In this document: piece by piece, positions 4,841 to 6,370 of the stretch
Numbering within the stretch: position 1 is the first letter of the stretch
How the letters are laid out: the number at the start of each line of letters is the position of its first letter
Origin: Candidatus Aminicenantota bacterium
Lineage (GTDB): Bacteria > Acidobacteriota > UBA6911 > RPQK01 > JAJDTT01
Assembly: GCA_026706325.1 (NCBI GenBank)
Contig: JAPOYZ010000348.1
Span: 1 to 6,370 of the forward strand
Direction of reading: 5' to 3'
Length of the DNA: 6,370 nucleotides
Position numbers and translations under genes: made by a program
The notes under the pieces: model-generated
Seen by the model: the letters and a program-made list of their open reading frames with translations, nothing else
Database searches by the model: none
What the model was told of the DNA's origin: nothing

Positions 4841-6370
4841 ATGCGTTTCCCGTGGAGTGACTTGGCCGACGTCTTCGGCGCGGGGGAACTCCGCCAGAAC
4901 GTCCTGGCGCTGCTTCGCTACATCGTCTTTCTCTGCGTCGTCATCCTGTTGTTCGCCGTCCTCTTCCAGGTGATCATGGTTCACGAAGGGCAGTCCCATT
5001 CCTGGACCACAGGGATCTACTGGGTCGTGATCACCATGAGCACCCTGGGTTATGGGGACGTGGTCTTCACCACCGACCTGGGAAGGTTGTTCAGCGTGGT
5101 CGTGCTGATCTCGGGTGTCGTGCTGATGTTGGTGGTGCTGCCCTTCACCTTCATCCGTTTCTTCTACGCACCCTGGATGGAAGCTCAGGTCCGGCTTCGG
5201 GCCCCTCGCAGAGTGGCCGCGGATGTCAGGGACCACGTCATCATCACCCGCCATGATGAGATTGCGGCAGGGATCACCAAGCAACTTCGGCTCCGAGGGA
5301 TTCCCTGTTATGTCATCGAACCGGACCCCGAAAAAGCTGCCCGGCTCCTGCATGACGGGGATTCGATCGTCACTGGCGATCTGGACAACAAGACGACCTA
5401 CGCCGGGTTGCAGGCGCAACAGGCTCGTCTACTCCTCGCCAACTGCGAGGACACGACGAACACCAACATCACGTTGACCGTCCGGGAGATGTGCAGCGAC
5501 CTTCCCATCGTCGGTATCGCCGAGAATGAGGACTCCACCGACATTCTGGAACTGAGCGGATGCACGCACGTCTTGCCGCTGAAGGTCCGCCTGGGCGAGT
5601 CCTTGGCCAACCGGGTCAGCGCCGGGCTTGGCGAGGTGGACGTCGTTGGTAGTTTCTCAGGGCTTCAGATCGCCGAGTTTTCGGCGCGCGACACGCCGCT
5701 GGCCGGTTTCCAGACCCGCCAGACCCGGCTTCGAGAACGGACCGGACTGAACATCGTCGGCGTGTGGGAACACGGACACCTGATTCCCGCCTTCCCTCAC
5801 ACTCCCATCACCCACGAGAGCATCGTGGTCGTCGTGGGCTCGTCGGAACAGTTGTCCGTACTCGCCCGCATGCTGCATGGCCACCAGCCCCATTTCAGCG
5901 CATCGGGTCTCATCATCGGGGCCGGAAGGGTCGGCGAGACTGCCACCCGTACTCTGAAGAGGAAGGGTCTCCGGGTCCATGTTCTGGACCGCGATCCACA
6001 GGTGGCGGAACAGGTGAAGGGAATCGCCGATCGGGTGTTCATCGGGGACGCCAACGACCGCGAGGTCCTGAAACGGGCGGGACTCGACGACGTCTCCTCG
6101 GTGCTTCTGAGCACCAGTGACGACGCCATGAACGTCTATCTGGCCGTTTACCTGAGACGCCTCAAACCCGATCTCCGCATCGTGAGCCGAATCACCCACG
6201 ATCGTAACCTGGAGGCCATCCATCGGGCCGGGGCCGATTTCGTTCTGAGCTACTCCTCCCTGGGTACGGAAGCGGTGGTGTCACTCATCGAAGGGCATGA
6301 ACTCGTGATGCTGGGAGAAGGGGTCGACCTGTTCTCGGTGCCATTGCCGCCGTCCTTGGAGAACAAGACC
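4841..6370 (+). CDS. Potassium channel with tandem RCK/TrkA-N domains (3' end off the window)
   Basis: The frame is open for 510 codons to the right edge. Residues 23-47 form a first membrane helix. A pore loop follows with the K+ selectivity filter TMSTLGYGD (65-73), then a second helix (82-108). This two-helix pore resembles MthK/Kch-type channels. A first RCK domain begins at DHVIITRHDEI (131-141), where the usual GxGxxG loop is absent. A TrkA-C-like segment lies around 265-335. A second RCK domain begins at GLIIGAGRVGE (356-366) with an intact loop and an acidic D383 at the end of the second strand (VLDRDP), as in NAD-binding folds. The final residues (FSVPLPPSLENKT) look like the start of a second TrkA-C domain. 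ATG 4841 is the first start after an in-frame TGA at 4817-4819; only a weak GGAG at 13 nt precedes it. It is divergent from the symporter operon. The likely role is ligand-gated K+ flux across the inner membrane. Confidence 0.9.
   Translation, partial: MRFPWSDLADVFGAGELRQNVLALLRYIVFLCVVILLFAVLFQVIMVHEGQSHSWTTGIYWVVITMSTLGYGDVVFTTDLGRLFSVVVLISGVVLMLVVLPFTFIRFFYAPWMEAQVRLRAPRRVAADVRDHVIITRHDEIAAGITKQLRLRGIPCYVIEPDPEKAARLLHDGDSIVTGDLDNKTTYAGLQAQQARLLLANCEDTTNTNITLTVREMCSDLPIVGIAENEDSTDILELSGCTHVLPLKVRLGESLANRVSAGLGEVDVVGSFSGLQIAEFSARDTPLAGFQTRQTRLRERTGLNIVGVWEHGHLIPAFPHTPITHESIVVVVGSSEQLSVLARMLHGHQPHFSASGLIIGAGRVGETATRTLKRKGLRVHVLDRDPQVAEQVKGIADRVFIGDANDREVLKRAGLDDVSSVLLSTSDDAMNVYLAVYLRRLKPDLRIVSRITHDRNLEAIHRAGADFVLSYSSLGTEAVVSLIEGHELVMLGEGVDLFSVPLPPSLENKT

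Noticed and set aside
4789..4860. 23-codon ORF overlapping the channel start, considered as a leader peptide
   Set aside because: It has no Shine-Dalgarno site, no regulatory codon run and no hairpins around it; it is probably chance.
4658..5419. 253-codon minus-strand frame across the channel start
   Set aside because: It is antisense to the pore and first RCK domain of the channel, is rich in H/D/Q/E, and has no family resemblance.
5657..6223. 188-codon minus-strand frame inside the channel gene
   Set aside because: It lies wholly inside the clearly conserved TrkA-C and second RCK region and has no motif of its own.

Overview
The window is GC-rich, densely coded bacterial DNA with strong third-position G/C bias. 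Gene families and style suggest an uncultured soil or marine lineage, perhaps Acidobacteriota-like. That placement is a low-confidence impression, because no rRNA or marker gene is present. No tRNA, rRNA, CRISPR array, insertion sequence or origin was seen.

Left third (1-1965, + strand): three consecutive genes of the amidohydrolase-2 TIM-barrel superfamily. The first is cut by the left edge and is a close paralogue of the third: 98 of 119 residues are identical by my count, with no gap. Between them lies a divergent homologue in which every position expected to hold a metal ligand is replaced. The second and third genes are separated by 2 nt. The layout is active-type / ligandless / active-type and looks like one operon whose 5' part is outside the window.

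Middle (2021-2721, + strand): a small P-loop protein of the zeta-toxin/COG4185 type, followed by a 59-codon basic ORF whose ATG overlaps the toxin-like stop codon (TGATG). Together they look like a compact two-gene accessory cassette, possibly toxin-antitoxin-like.

Right-centre (2837-4699, - strand, convergent with the cassette): a sodium:solute symporter operon. A well-formed sigma-70-type promoter (TTGACC, 17 nt, TATAGT) and a Shine-Dalgarno site precede a two-helix DUF4212 small subunit. The large SSS-family permease follows and starts at a GTG overlapping the small subunit's stop codon. This resembles the YjcH-ActP type of organic-acid uptake pair.

Right edge (4841-6370, + strand, divergent from the symporter): a potassium channel with a TxxTxGYGD selectivity filter and tandem cytoplasmic RCK/TrkA domains, cut by the right edge. 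Its first RCK domain lacks the glycine-rich nucleotide loop and its second retains it.

All gaps between genes are shorter than 200 bases. The long reverse-strand and out-of-frame ORFs across the window are interpreted as by-products of the codon bias.
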